A stretch of DNA of 26,359 nucleotides from Larix sibirica (taxonomy: Eukaryota; Streptophyta; Pinopsida; Pinales; Pinaceae), in contig NWUY0300009206.1 of assembly GCA_004151065.3 (NCBI GenBank), positions 29,848 through 56,206 of the forward strand. The letters are read 5' to 3'. Made by a program: the position numbers and the translations under genes. The notes beneath the pieces were generated by a model. The model was not told the origin of the DNA. It saw nothing but the letters and a program-made list of their open reading frames with translations, and did no database searches. Positions 1 through 9,900 of the stretch are shown piece by piece (the first letter of the stretch is position 1; every line of letters begins with the position of its first letter).

Positions 1-150
1 TCAGTTAAACTCAACCAAAACTCAGTTAACTGATGATACAATCAGTTAAATAACCAAGGAGGGAACACCCATGATTTTTTCATGCAAATAAATCAGAAAA
101 AGGGCACATTAGGCCACAATCAATGGTGATCGGAGCTCAATCAATTTTGA
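1..150. other. Unassigned sequence beyond the gag break
   Basis: I see no coding signal here. The stretch contains several spaced copies of the short word cagttaa within the first 55 bases. Gag homology with the two other Athila-like copies starts only at about 151, so this is either DNA from a different insertion or a rearranged part of the element. Confidence 0.4.
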
Positions 151-629
151 ATTTATGATTGGAAATTCAATCACTTTTAAATTTCTGATTGGAAATTCAA
201 AAGTGTTTGTCCTGATACTTGTTTCTTACCCATTTGTTTCTCCTCAGTTTGTTTCCTCCCTGTTTGGAATGTGCTCCCCCCTACCATCCATATTTACCCA
301 AAAAAATTCCAATGTAGCTGATCTGACTGACAATGGGGATTCGGTAGACTTTTGTTCCTCGTTCAACTAAATTTCAGCGCTCATCTAGTTGAAAATTTCT
401 TCTCCATGAACGAATTTTGTCACTGGCAGTTCATCATCAATGTGCATCGGTGAAACAAATCGCCGGTGGGATTGGTTGAATGATCAATATTTTCCCATTT
501 AGGAGTATTAGTAGAGGATGGTTTCCTATGAATACATCCTCCTCTTATTGAACTTCCTGCACTGTTAGTATCTGGGGAGGTGTTGTATGCATAAAACATC
601 CTACCTATACTATCTCTTATTCTACGCAT
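151..629 (-). pseudogene. gag: Gag N-terminal fragment, Athila-like Ty3/gypsy (third copy)
   Basis: This is the start of a retrotransposon gag gene, the structural protein that packages element RNA. It aligns by eye with the gag starts at 11745 and 17808. All three begin with the same short peptide, MRRIRDS, which supports the ATG at 629. The reading frame runs about 70 codons to a stop near 420 and must shift frame to continue through the region matching 17366-17593. The fragment stops matching near 151, so it lacks the conserved gag core and the zinc knuckle. At its end a ~30-bp unit (aatttatgattggaaattc and a near copy) is duplicated. The PBS and LTR A lie immediately upstream on the minus strand. 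It is clearly non-functional. Confidence 0.75.
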
Positions 630-832
630 GAATAATTAGCATGATTCAAAATCACAGGGAGTTGCGGCGGGATACCCCAGTGGGATTGTCTGTGCGTATT
701 ACTTGTCCCTCCTTCTAGATCACACAAAACTACTTCTAGAAAATACCATACGCAACACACTAAAAAATCGATTGAAGCAATCACACCTGTAGAATAAAAA
801 CAATCAACCAAAATTATAATGTCCTTGGAAGC

Positions 833-850
833 TCCCCGACAACGACGCCA
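833..850 (-). other. Primer-binding site next to LTR A
   Basis: On the minus strand this 18-mer reads TGGCGTCGTTGTCGGGGA and starts three T bases after the end of LTR A. Athila-type elements carry TGGCGCCGTTGCCGGGGA here, complementary to the 3' end of tRNA-Asp. This copy differs at two positions, and one of them removes a CpG. It shows that the left edge of LTR A is a 5'-LTR/internal boundary. Confidence 0.8.
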
Positions 851-853
851 AAA

Positions 854-2472
854 TGATGGGATTTTATTTAACATTCTAATTAACTTAAAAGTGTAATCGA
901 AAAATGTTCATAAATTATCAACTTGGGGTTATAAAGACTTATGAGCCACCTGAAATTTTTTTATGCTAGACACTATGATTTGAATGATTTTTTAGACAGG
1001 GGAGATTGATGAATTAATGGAGCTAGAATAAGAAAATGCAACTATTGGTGGGAGGTTTTCAATTAAATCACAGCTACATGAAAATCCTTGAACTGATTAA
1101 AATAGAAGCATTGATCTACCAACCACAACTAATTATCCCAACTACACTGCATAAAGGAAATTGAACAACGAAATTCAGTTCTAACTGTTCATTAACTCTA
1201 CAAAAGATAAATCCTAATGAAACCAACAACTAATGCTAAATAAATTGCAAGGGGCTAATCAGAATTGGAAAAATGTTCTTCTATCCTTATCAAAGAGTAA
1301 TCTAATGATTCTAAGAAATGTCCACTACAATCCTCCACCAAAGTATTGTCTTCCTCAATCAGGCATCCATAACACATACACTCCTATGTTATTTCAATAA
1401 TGTCTAGAGAGCAACTGTAACTAAATAATTGGTTCATACATTGAGAACTCACACCAATATGTAATCGACACACAACTTTATAAATGCAAACAATTAATTA
1501 CACACTAACTTGCATAAAACAAATAAAACTCTAAACTACAAAAACACCTGTCACCAGAAGGGGGGCCTTCCTTCAGGGACAGGAGCTGGGCAAGCCACTC
1601 ACTCACACAAAACCAAGTAACACATCCAGAACCAACAATAACATATTTTATATAATAATGTATGATTACAAAAAGGTTCAATAATTCTGTGCAAGCTAAT
1701 GGCTAATCCTCCCTCCAGGGAAGATCGAAAGTCTTATACATCAAGAACCCACCAGAAATACTACGCAATATTATACAGTTACAACCAATTACCAAATGTG
1801 ACCCATCTATTAATTCCTCAAGGGGTTACATGAGCCAATTCAGGAGGTTGATATCGCGAAGCATAGATGTTGTTATAAACTGATATGTTTCTAATATTTA
1901 AAAACAAATAGGCGTGATTTTTGGATGACTCAGCAGATTCCAAGTCGTTGAAGAGTTTCTGTGATCACTAAGTTGGCTACGGAACTGTTGATTCCCCAAG
2001 TTGGCTACAAAACCACGGATCCGTTCTGTAGTTTGACCATGATAATGCATAATTACCAGCAGTATCACATTAAGTGATGAAGATCCTTCATCAAACCACG
2101 TAATATAGCTACTTGTCCCAACTAACCATTGTATGCATGTTGTGTATAAACTTGATACTTATCTGAAATCCTTTTAGCCCTCCACAACTACTTTGTTCCA
2201 CAATTGTCTTTAATGCCTCTTTTCGCAGCCTGAAACTATAACAACAATAGACCTAGAACACCAATTATTTAGTAGGAAATTATAATAGCATAACCATACC
2301 CAAATCACTAGAAAATGAAAAATACTCAAGGAAAACATGATCAATTCTTATCAGATCCAAAACTTTGCCAGGTGCAGCCAAAAAGAGCTAGTAAAGGTAT
2401 AAGAACTAATCAAAAGAGTGCATAAACGAGGCAAAAACAAGAGAAAAAAAGTGCCATATACACGACCCTTCA
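854..2472 (-). repeat. LTR A, full-length Athila-like LTR (1619 bp)
   Basis: The boundaries come from comparison with LTR C. Similarity to 18041-19659 runs without interruption from TGATGGG at 854 to CCCTTCA at 2472, and both copies measure 1619 bp. The LTR begins TG and ends CA in either reading direction. On the minus strand a TATA-like box (1646-1654) sits about 820 bp in. The right edge is preceded by a purine tract and the left edge is followed by a PBS, so the repeat has an internal element sequence on both sides instead of a target-site duplication on one. Short open frames within it are chance. Confidence 0.85.
1646..1654 (-). promoter_or_regulatory. TATA-like box in LTR A
   Basis: The minus strand reads TATATAAAA. 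The same box, in the same context of a preceding ATTAT, occurs at the matching place in LTR C, with a slightly altered version in LTR B. Its place roughly mid-LTR fits a promoter at the U3/R border. No transcription start can be seen from sequence alone. Confidence 0.5.
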
Positions 2473-2490
2473 TATCCCCCCAACCAAAAG
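2473..2490 (-). other. Polypurine tract adjoining LTR A
   Basis: Directly upstream of LTR A on the minus strand the sequence reads CTTTTGGTTGGGGGGATA and then the LTR's TGAAGGG. A G-rich purine run ending at the LTR is the plus-strand primer site of an LTR retrotransposon and marks LTR A as a 3' LTR. LTR C has no such tract at the matching edge. The uninterrupted purine run is only seven bases, which is short. Confidence 0.65.
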
Positions 2491-2691
2491 GTTTGCATGT
2501 TCTCATGCAAATGAGTATTATGCTCCACTAATAGGGGTACTTGGGGCACTACTTAAACATTCATCACTCCACTTGTAAGAAGAATATCCCTCTTCAGAGA
2601 CTGTATAAAAACCTCTATGTTCTGTAACAATTTTCCGGAACTCACTATCTTCTCCATCCATCAGAGGACACCAAATTATAGGAAAATGGAA

Positions 2692-4921
2692 TCAGAGCCC
2701 AATCCACTTAGTTTTATGAACATCCAAACAATTAAGGTAAGTCTGTACTCTATCCATGGCCTTCTCAAACATTCTAATAGAGAAAGGATCCTTTCTTTTA
2801 AGCTCAAGACTCAAGGCGTTAACCCTTCTTCGTAGAATGAGTAAGGCTTCCAATCTATGAAAGAGGATCTAATTCCTACATTCGTGAACAACTTTAATCT
2901 GAGCAGTTTCCAGAAGTGTAACAAATGCTTGATTTTGCATAACTTGATTCCTAGTTCTGAACAATTTTTCAGGTGAGGGAGAACCCCTTACCCAGAGAGC
3001 ATCTTTCCATTCTATATTTTCCACAAAAGTTGCAGCATTATTCCATTTCAATTGATTTCTCATGAAGGACATGAATTCCCACAATTGTAACTCCCCTACA
3101 TGATGAGTTGGATCCCAATCCTCATAATCCACCATAATCAAATTATGCATGTATAATTCACATACAAAGTCCTGTTCTTGATGTTACTTATGGAAAAGGA
3201 AGTAATAAACTGATCCTGTATCTCAATTTGGTCATTGTACCCCATTGTTACTGTCGAAAACCTGAAATATATAAGTTTCTCCTTCAAGAACAATGAATAA
3301 AGATTCAAATGGGATCTCAAATTCCTCATAGAATGGGCTAGGTAGTTCATATAATCCTTCTCAAATTTCAATTTTTTAATTTCCTGACTAAGCCTCCTTG
3401 TAGAAAGGGCATAGTCATGTCTCTGGAGCTGTTCTATCACCATTTCCTACACATCCCCCTTCTTCAGATCCCTGGAAAATTTTTAGTTGTTCCTCTAGTT
3501 CACTTGTTGTTGCTTGCAGTTGGGCTGCCATATTATCCAATTTCTTTATTCGGGCATAATCAGATGAGATGTATTCATAAGCTTCCCGATTCTCTTCTTT
3601 TTCTTCTTCAAACCCCTCTTCTTGTTCTATATTCTTCCCCCATATGCTAATTTCTTTTCTTTCTTCGCTAAATGTTTCCATTTCCTCTTCATTTTGTTCT
3701 ACTTCTAATTCCGCAACTTCCAACAGGGTATCCATCTTGTGGCCTTTGTGTTTCCGCAATTCTCCTTTTAGGGTCGTTACTTCTTCAGTTTTATTTTGAT
3801 AAGTCAACATTAATTTCTGGTAATCCCTCTTTATCTCACTGTATGCCCTCCTATATTTATTCAACAGAAAAGGCTGGAATTTCTTCAGCTTCATGCCTCG
3901 TGTTCTTTTTAATGTAGCTGTATTTATAAAATTTTGATTTAGGCATCCTAATTCCCGCAATTCCACCCTATCCTGATGTTTCCCTAGGTCCTACAACTCT
4001 ACTTCATTTTCCCCAATTTCTCTCCTGCTCCTTGGTACGATCAAATCCTCCGGTCTTTTATCAAGCTCATTGTTTTGACTGGATATTCTTTCTTGATTCT
4101 CTTTTTATTTTTGATTAACTAATCTTGACCTAGTTCGGGGTCCCTCATTTGAGCTACTTGGGGTTTCATTCTGCGAGCTTGTCTTTCTTTCTTTCTGAGA
4201 TGATATATTTTTTGGGGTTTCAGGGGTATTTACTGATATATTTTTTCTCTTATTCGGTACCAACCCCGAACTTGGAGATACCCAATGAATAATTCCCAGG
4301 TCTGATTTTTCTTTTGTAGGGAATCTTCTACCAATAGCCTAATCAACCCATGGTATGCTAGACTGGTGTCTGGATTACTACTACTCTTAACCATTCTACA
4401 CATCAAATCTAGATATTTCCCCGAAAAATATGGCATGTTGATATACTTTTGATGTCTCAAATGACTAAGAATTTTGAAATGATAAGCAAAAAACACACTG
4501 AACTGACCTTCACATGTGATGAATTTGAGCATGTAGAGAGCCACTTCATCCCATGGAGCCAGCAATGAAGTCCTTTGTGTCCATTTCTTTGTCCCTTGTA
4601 CTACCTCACCTGGTTTCAAGAATTATTCTCTGAGTGGCTTCTTCGGTACTCTCCTTTCGAACCATTTCTCGCCCTCCTGAGACAACCCTAAAACCCTTGC
4701 GATTGTCACCACATCCTCCTGAACCTTTAATCCTGTTACTTCGTAGCTTCATATTCATATGTTTGAGCAAACTCCATCGCAATCCCAATATCACCTCCCT
4801 TCATTTTTTCAAAACAATTCAACCATCCTACCTGTTGGAAGATCGTTTTCACTTCTCTATTCCTATAGACCATATTCGCATTATCCGGTTCACTTTGGAT
4901 TGATCTACCCATTGTACTCAT
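2692..4921 (-). pseudogene. Third ORF in env-like position: broken coiled-coil protein
   Basis: A decayed open frame of about 740 codons lies between the end of pol (6144) and the PPT/LTR A, the place of the extra 'env-like' ORF in Athila elements. The probable start is the ATG at 4921 (MSTMGRSIQSEP). The N-terminal third holds a compact region with VGWLNCFEKMKG and, after a frameshift near 4744, GLSQEGEKWFERR. A block rich in Trp, His and Tyr follows (4230-4619, including APWDEVALYMLKFITCEG). A Ser/Thr-rich linker comes next, then a highly acidic Glu/Lys coiled coil (about 3450-3900), and finally a conserved-looking C-terminus (DYEDWDPTHH; LEALLILRRRVNALSLE). I count stops near 4625, 4108, 4000 and 2868 and frameshifts near 4744, 4235, 3440 and 3155. 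No signal peptide or membrane segment is evident, so it does not look like a true envelope protein. I cannot name the family. It could be a captured host or transposon-type domain. Confidence 0.6.
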
Positions 4922-5600
4922 ATCTTCGTTCTCCCTTCGGTTCTTTCTAATTCTATTCAACAATCAAATACTCTTATCAATTCCACAAAAGGAAGAAATC
5001 GACCTAAACCATAGGAAGGTAAGTTATCATGGCATCATAGGGTAATGCAATGGTGTTTTCTGTAATGATTTAGCCAGTAATCTCATGAATGGCAGAGTTG
5101 CTTACAAGATGAATTCGGTAATTTTCCTCGGCTAGTTCGGTTATTTCGGCTATATTTAAAGACACATCTAACTCCCCCCAACCAACCTAAGCACGACCTC
5201 GTGTTTGACATATGACCTGGTAAGTCATGATTAGTCCTATCGTACTTATCAAATTCTAATGAAGGGTGGTTACATACCTTTATTACCTATAAATATATGC
5301 ATGGAGTTCTACGATCATGTTGATTGCGGAAGTGAGAATTATGGCTGAGGACTCCCATTTGTAGGCAGTACGGTTCTGATGTGGGTTACCTTTTTCGGCT
5401 AATGGAATGTGTGGGTTCGTGCTGGAGGCCTGAAATCATTTTCCAGAGTGGAGTCAGATCTAGTTGATATTTTATATGACCTTGGGTGGCTACTGAAACT
5501 GAATCCGCGATGGAGTGGATATGTGCTACGTGCTATGAAGATCTAAAATGTTGCTAATCCACGTGCTGGCGACAGTACTGATGCTGGAATTCTGTAAGTA
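4922..5600. other. Non-coding spacer upstream of the third ORF
   Basis: No coding frame is supported here. The stretch holds a second copy of the 11-bp motif found in the PPT (5173-5183) and a nearby short palindrome, CACGA/TCGTG with two central bases, at 5192-5203. It probably belongs to the 3' untranslated part of element 1 between pol and the third ORF. Confidence 0.45.
5173..5183 (-). other. Second PPT-like motif (possible internal PPT)
   Basis: The minus strand reads GGTTGGGGGGA, identical over 11 bases to the motif at 2475-2485 that abuts LTR A. It lies about 250 bp upstream of the third ORF's start. An additional internal purine tract is known in some large plant LTR elements and retroviruses. 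Function here is inferred from identity and position only. Confidence 0.35.
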
Positions 5601-5605
5601 CTAAA

Positions 5606-5760
5606 GGTTCTGCCGCATGGAGGGAAGGGTTCTGTGCCAGACGGAGTTTCTGTAGTGTAGTAGATCAGGGTTTCTGCAATGTGACGGAAAAAGGTTCCAT
5701 AACATTATAGATGGGGTTTCTGCAATGTAATGGAAAAAGGTTCTGCAACATTACGGATGG
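5606..5760. repeat. Degenerate ~46-bp tandem repeat
   Basis: Two clear units start at about 5668 and 5714 with gggtttctgcaatgt, followed by ggaaaaaggtt and a cataacatta or caacatta segment. More diverged units (ggttctgccgcatgg, ggttctgtgccagacgg) precede them. Within the last unit gtaatg and cattac can pair as a small hairpin. The array lies in the post-pol non-coding part of element 1. Confidence 0.6.
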
Positions 5761-5975
5761 TCAACAATTTATGAAAAATATTAGGGGTGGAAGAGGCGGG
5801 GAGGGAATAGAAATGAATGGGATATGGATGGTGTATTGGGAAGTGAAAAAAACAAGTGATTTGGTAGGGTTCTATTCAAGGAAATATGAAAACCAAGCCT
5901 TCTGCAGCATGTTCTGAATATTCCTGCAAAGACTTACAAACAATTTTATTAGTATTAAAAACATTTTTTTTTTAC

Positions 5976-6070
5976 GGTTGCGTCCCAAAGAGGGATTTTC
6001 ACAGTGTTTTTTTTTTTTCTTCGTTCGGCTGCATCCCAAAGGGGGTTTTCACAGTTGATTTTTTTTTAAA
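5976..6070. repeat. Two-copy 51-bp tandem repeat with T-runs
   Basis: Two units share gcgtcccaaagagggattttcacagt and gcatcccaaagggggttttcacagtt, starting at 5980 and 6031, and each is followed by a run of nine or more T. Another T-run precedes the first unit. The repeat lies just downstream of the pol stop on the minus strand, in the 3' non-coding part of element 1. Confidence 0.65.
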
Positions 6071-6143
6071 TAGAGGACTATTGTTTTTCAGAAGTTGAGA
6101 TGGCTATCTCGAAATATTTGGTACACATGCATGCAACAATATT

Positions 6144-7600
6144 TCAAATGCATGCTTCTTTGGACAATGGCTTCTTATATGGCCTTAGTCGATGGCCATT
6201 GGCCATAAGAAGCATTCCTTTATCATCAATGGTTGTAAGTCTTACTGTACCATTATCATAAACTGTTTCAATCTCATATGGTCCCAACCAATGGGTGTGA
6301 AGTTTTCCTTTAAAATATTTGAACCTGGATTCATAAAGGAGAGCCTAGTCGCCTTCCTGAAAATACTTTCTTTTGATGAATTGATCATGCCACTTAGCCC
6401 TTTGTTTTTGAACAATTATTGTCCATTCTATGGAATCCAACCGCAGTTCATCAATCTCATTAAGTTGTTGTAGGCGATTGTGTTGAGCCTGTGATACATC
6501 CATGCCTAATTGGAATGCAGACCTTAATGTTTTAATTTCAACTTCTATTGGTAGTGTTACTTTTTTACCATATACTAATTCATAGGGGGTCAAACCTATG
6601 GTGCTTCGCCATGATGTTATGTAGGCCTATAAGGATTCTGGAAAACTATTAGCCCAATCCCTTCGATGGAGCTGCACAATTTTTGCGAGTATAGATTCCA
6701 GGATTATGTTTGTACCTTCCACTTTCCCGTTGGCTTGGGGGTGATATGGTGAAGTTACCCTGTTCTTGCTATGGTATTTTTCTGTAAGACATTTTATGAG
6801 TTTGGATTTGGACTATGATCCTCCATTAGTAACTATCTCCCTAGGGACTCCAAACCTGGTTAACATTCTGCATATAAGAAATATGAAAGTACCTGTTCTG
6901 TTGCTCGTGTAGGTTTCCTGGAATCTACCCACTTTGTCACATAATATGTGAACACTAAGATATATGATTTCTGACTGGATGGGGGTCTGATAGGACCAAA
7001 AATTCCATTTCCCACTTCTTGAATGTTTCCACCACAAGCTTATTATGTAATGGTATTTTTTCTGACTGCTTTGGTTGGCCCATTCTTTGGCAGCTATCAC
7101 ATCTCTGTACATACTCTCATGCATCTTTAAATATGGTAGGCCAATAATAACCTAATTGTAAGATCTTGTGAGTTGTTCGTTTGTCTACAAAATTTCCCCC
7201 ACAAGGACCATCGTGATAGGTTCTAAGAATATGGTAGATTTCATCCTCCTGAACACATCTACGGGTTACTAGGTTAGGTCCCGTGTAGAATAGATACCCA
7301 TCGATCCAGGAAAATATGTTGTTGTGCTGCACAATTCTCTGCTTTTCTTTTGATGTCATATGCCCTGGAAATTTTTCTACAACCAAATAATTTGCTGCAT
7401 CTGCAAACCAAGGTACATTAGTAGATATAGAAAACAAATGTTTATCTGGAAAAGCATCATCAACCGGTAGGGATTCATCGGTACTAATTATTCTAGAAAG
7501 AAAATCAACAACCATTTTATCTTTACTCGGTCTGTCCATTATTGAAATGTCGAATTCCTGTGAAAACAACAGCCACCGAGTGACTGCCATTTCTAATGGG
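6144..7600 (-). pseudogene. pol: Integrase region of element 1 pol
   Basis: The integrase would insert the element's cDNA into the host chromosome. The N-terminal HHCC zinc-binding part is seen in 7117-7590 (RRCVQEDEIYHILRTYHDGP, then GYYWPTIFKDA), with the final HF changed to NF. The catalytic core spans about 6620-7100. The second acidic residue lies in REIVTNGGS, where the usual Asp is Asn. The third is present in PQANGKVEGTN. The C-terminal domain (about 6144-6420) has GKLHTHWLGPYEIETVYDNG and NGHRLRPY and ends at a TGA at 6144. Stops and frameshifts interrupt the core, for example a TAG just after TNGGS near 6823. No chromodomain is seen. Together with the Asp-to-Asn change this makes it inactive. 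Confidence 0.85.
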
Positions 7601-8860
7601 TTTGTTCATAAGGTATTTAATAGCAAAATTGTCGGTGTGCACAGTTACTAGGTATTCGGTGATGTAATGGCGAAATTTGTTAACAACATAAATGACAACC
7701 AGGAATTCTTTGTCTATCACTCTATAGTTTAGTTCTGCAACAGTCATATTCTTACTAATGAAATATATGGCATATGGTTTATGGTCTTCTTGGTGGCCCA
7801 ATACTGCTCCAATGGCGGTATCAGAAGCATCTGTTGAGATTAGGAAGGGTAGGGACCAATTGGGTCCTCTTAGGACGGGTGCCGTGGAGACTTTATGTTT
7901 CAATGTTTCACAAGCTAGTTGACAAGAATTCGACCACTCAAACTGTGCATTTTTTGACGTTGGCAGAAATAAAGGACTAGCAATTTTTGAAAAAAATTAG
8001 ACAAATATTCTATAATATCCTGCATATCCAATAAAACTACGCACCTCTTTTTGTGTACATGGTACTGGTAAGTTAAGGATTACTTCAATTTTTGCTAGGT
8101 CCACTTTGATTCCTTCCGCTGATATTAGATGACCCAAAACAACTCCTTGTGTAAACATCATCCTGCACTTTTCGTTGTTGAGACACAGGTTCACCTCTCT
8201 GCATCGCGTAAGTACTTTTTCCAATTTATTCAAAGCTTCTTCAAAATCTCCACCATGAGAGGTAAAGTCATCCATAAAGGCTTCCATGGTTTCATGAATG
8301 AGATCTGCAAAAATGCTGAGAATTGCACGTTGAAATGTGGTCGGCGCGTTACATAATCCAAAAGGTAGCAAACGGTATGCAAAGGTTCCCCATGGGCATG
8401 TGAATGTCGTGTTTTCTTGATATTCCGGTGCTATACTAATCTGATTGTACCCGCTAAATCCATCCATGAAGGAGAAATACTTTTTTCCTGCAAGTGTCCA
8501 GTACTTGATCGATCAAAGGTAGCGGGAAATGGCCCTTATGCATAGCTTTATTCAACTCTCTATAATCGACATAGATGTGCCATTTCCCGTTCTTTTGGGG
8601 AACTATTACAAGCGGGGACACCCACTTGCTATCAGAGATGGGATAAATAAAATTTGCAGCCAAGATTTTTTGAAGTTCGTCTTTAACCACCTCCCTTAAT
8701 GTAGGATTCATCCTGCGCTGAGGTTGCCTAATGGGTCTGCAATCTTCCTTGGTATAGATATGATGTGTGCAAAAATCAGGGCGGAGGCCCTTCATATTAT
8801 TGTAGTCCCAGGAAAATGCATTTTTATGTTTCTTCAATACAAAGATAAGCACTTATGTTT
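7523..8860 (-). pseudogene. pol: Reverse transcriptase and RNase H region of element 1 pol
   Basis: This region would copy element RNA into DNA and remove the RNA template. The RT N-terminal part (8454-8852) has HKNAFSWDY, RQPQRRMNPTLREVVKDELQ, ISDSKWVSPLVIVPQKNGKW and VDYRELNKA. The rest (7997-8467) has MDGFSGYNQISIAPE and the catalytic FMDDF, then GHLISAEGIKVDLAKIEVI and RSFIGYAGYYR. The break between the two parts is a 2-bp loss near 8490: this copy reads gcaagtgtcc where element 2 reads gcaagtgtgtcc. RNase H (7523-7903) keeps TDASD, KEF and HTDN, its likely acidic catalytic residues. It shifts frame near its end before continuing into the integrase region. Motif wording assigns it to Athila with good confidence. 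Confidence 0.9.
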
Positions 8861-9189
8861 GTTGATATGACAATGTGGAGCTGATCTTTAATGTTTTTCC
8901 AGGTTCAATTTCCACTTCCTTGATCGCAGAATCAGTAAGGAACTTGGGATTAGTATAGGGATATCATGGAACTCGAAATAATGTTCGTTTGTTGGGTGGA
9001 AAACACTGGACTAAGCAATCCATAATATCTAAAGAAGGGCTGGAATTTATCATAAGTTGATTTATCAGGTCATCCTCTTTAGCTCTTTTGCTGCAAGGGA
9101 TTGTTCAATCATGTAAAGCTTGTAGAGCCTTATCTTCTTGATTGATTCTTCACCTTCTAGCCACAAAGGAAGTTCTTGTTGTATCGTTG
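8861..9189 (-). pseudogene. Protease-to-RT linker of element 1
   Basis: About 330 bp lie between the recognisable protease and RT blocks. The sequence aligns by eye with element 2 at about 14834-15180, where an 82-codon frame is open (MIEQSLAAKQKTEDDMINS and on). It is the variable linker of the polyprotein and contains no catalytic motif that I can see. Stops interrupt it here. Confidence 0.55.
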
Positions 9190-9900
9190 GCTTCAAGGGG
9201 GTACAGTTGAGCTCCTTGATAGCATTACCATGGGATATCGCATATTTCCTGATCGACAGCCAATATAAGCATCACTGTGGCCAACCATGGTCGTCCTAGA
9301 ATCAAAGGGTATCCTCCCAAGTTTGATTTTGTCTGACAGAACCATAAAATCCACCGGGTATTCCCATGAATCCATGAAATGACAACATCTTCTATAATGC
9401 CTTCTGGTCTTACGAAGATTGGTCAGCCAATGTAAAACATAGTAGTTTGCCGAAGATTTGTGAGCCCAATCTTCCATTGTTGTTTAGTCATGACATTAAT
9501 AGGCTCTCCCAAATCTATCAATGTATTAGAGAGAGAAATGCCATTGATTTGTACCTTGACAACGGGACTACCAGGGTCAGAGTACTTAGCAGTAAGAGTG
9601 TTCCCCATCATTAATTCTCCAAATCTCCTATCACATGGACTGTTGGGGGGTCTTTCCTCTTTCTGCCTGGTTCTTCAAGCATAACTCTCTGACACTTTGG
9701 AATAAATGGGATATCTTTAATAGCTTGGAATAGTGGAATTTTCAGCAAAATTTCGTAATTCTCCCAGGAGATCAAATTCTGATTGAGGCCATTGGTTTTC
9801 TATGATTAACCGCTCAGGATATGGTGGATGTTGCTTCTCCTCTGTTTCTTGTGGTTTCCTGGGTGGGATGGGTGGGAGACTATCTTCTGGTTGACTGGTA
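9190..9900 (-). pseudogene. Aspartic protease region of element 1
   Basis: This would be the retropepsin-type protease that cuts the Gag-Pol polyprotein. The active-site segment is LIDLGEPINVM at about 9500-9530, where the family usually has D-L/T/S-G-A, so the fourth residue is Glu in place of Ala. A frameshift follows near 9430-9470. The flap-to-C-terminal part, matching a 'LILGRPWLA' signature, is split between frames in 9193-9477. The upstream part carries the linker QWPQSEFDLLGELRNF, also seen in element 2 as ARPEFDLLGELRNF. Confidence 0.75.

Noticed and set aside
2692-4921. Calling the third ORF a retroviral-type envelope
   Set aside because: No signal peptide, transmembrane segment or cleavage motif is visible. 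Only its position resembles env, so I call it env-like in position only.
2617-4950. Plus-strand open frames such as 3417-3650, 3672-3917 and 4634-4903
   Set aside because: They are antisense shadows of the minus-strand third ORF. Their hydrophobic Leu/Phe-rich look comes from reading the acidic coiled coil backwards.
5711-6098. Plus-strand frames through the tandem repeats (5711-5917, 5886-6098)
   Set aside because: They lie across tandem repeats and T-runs and show no domain. The T-runs explain the Phe-rich translation.
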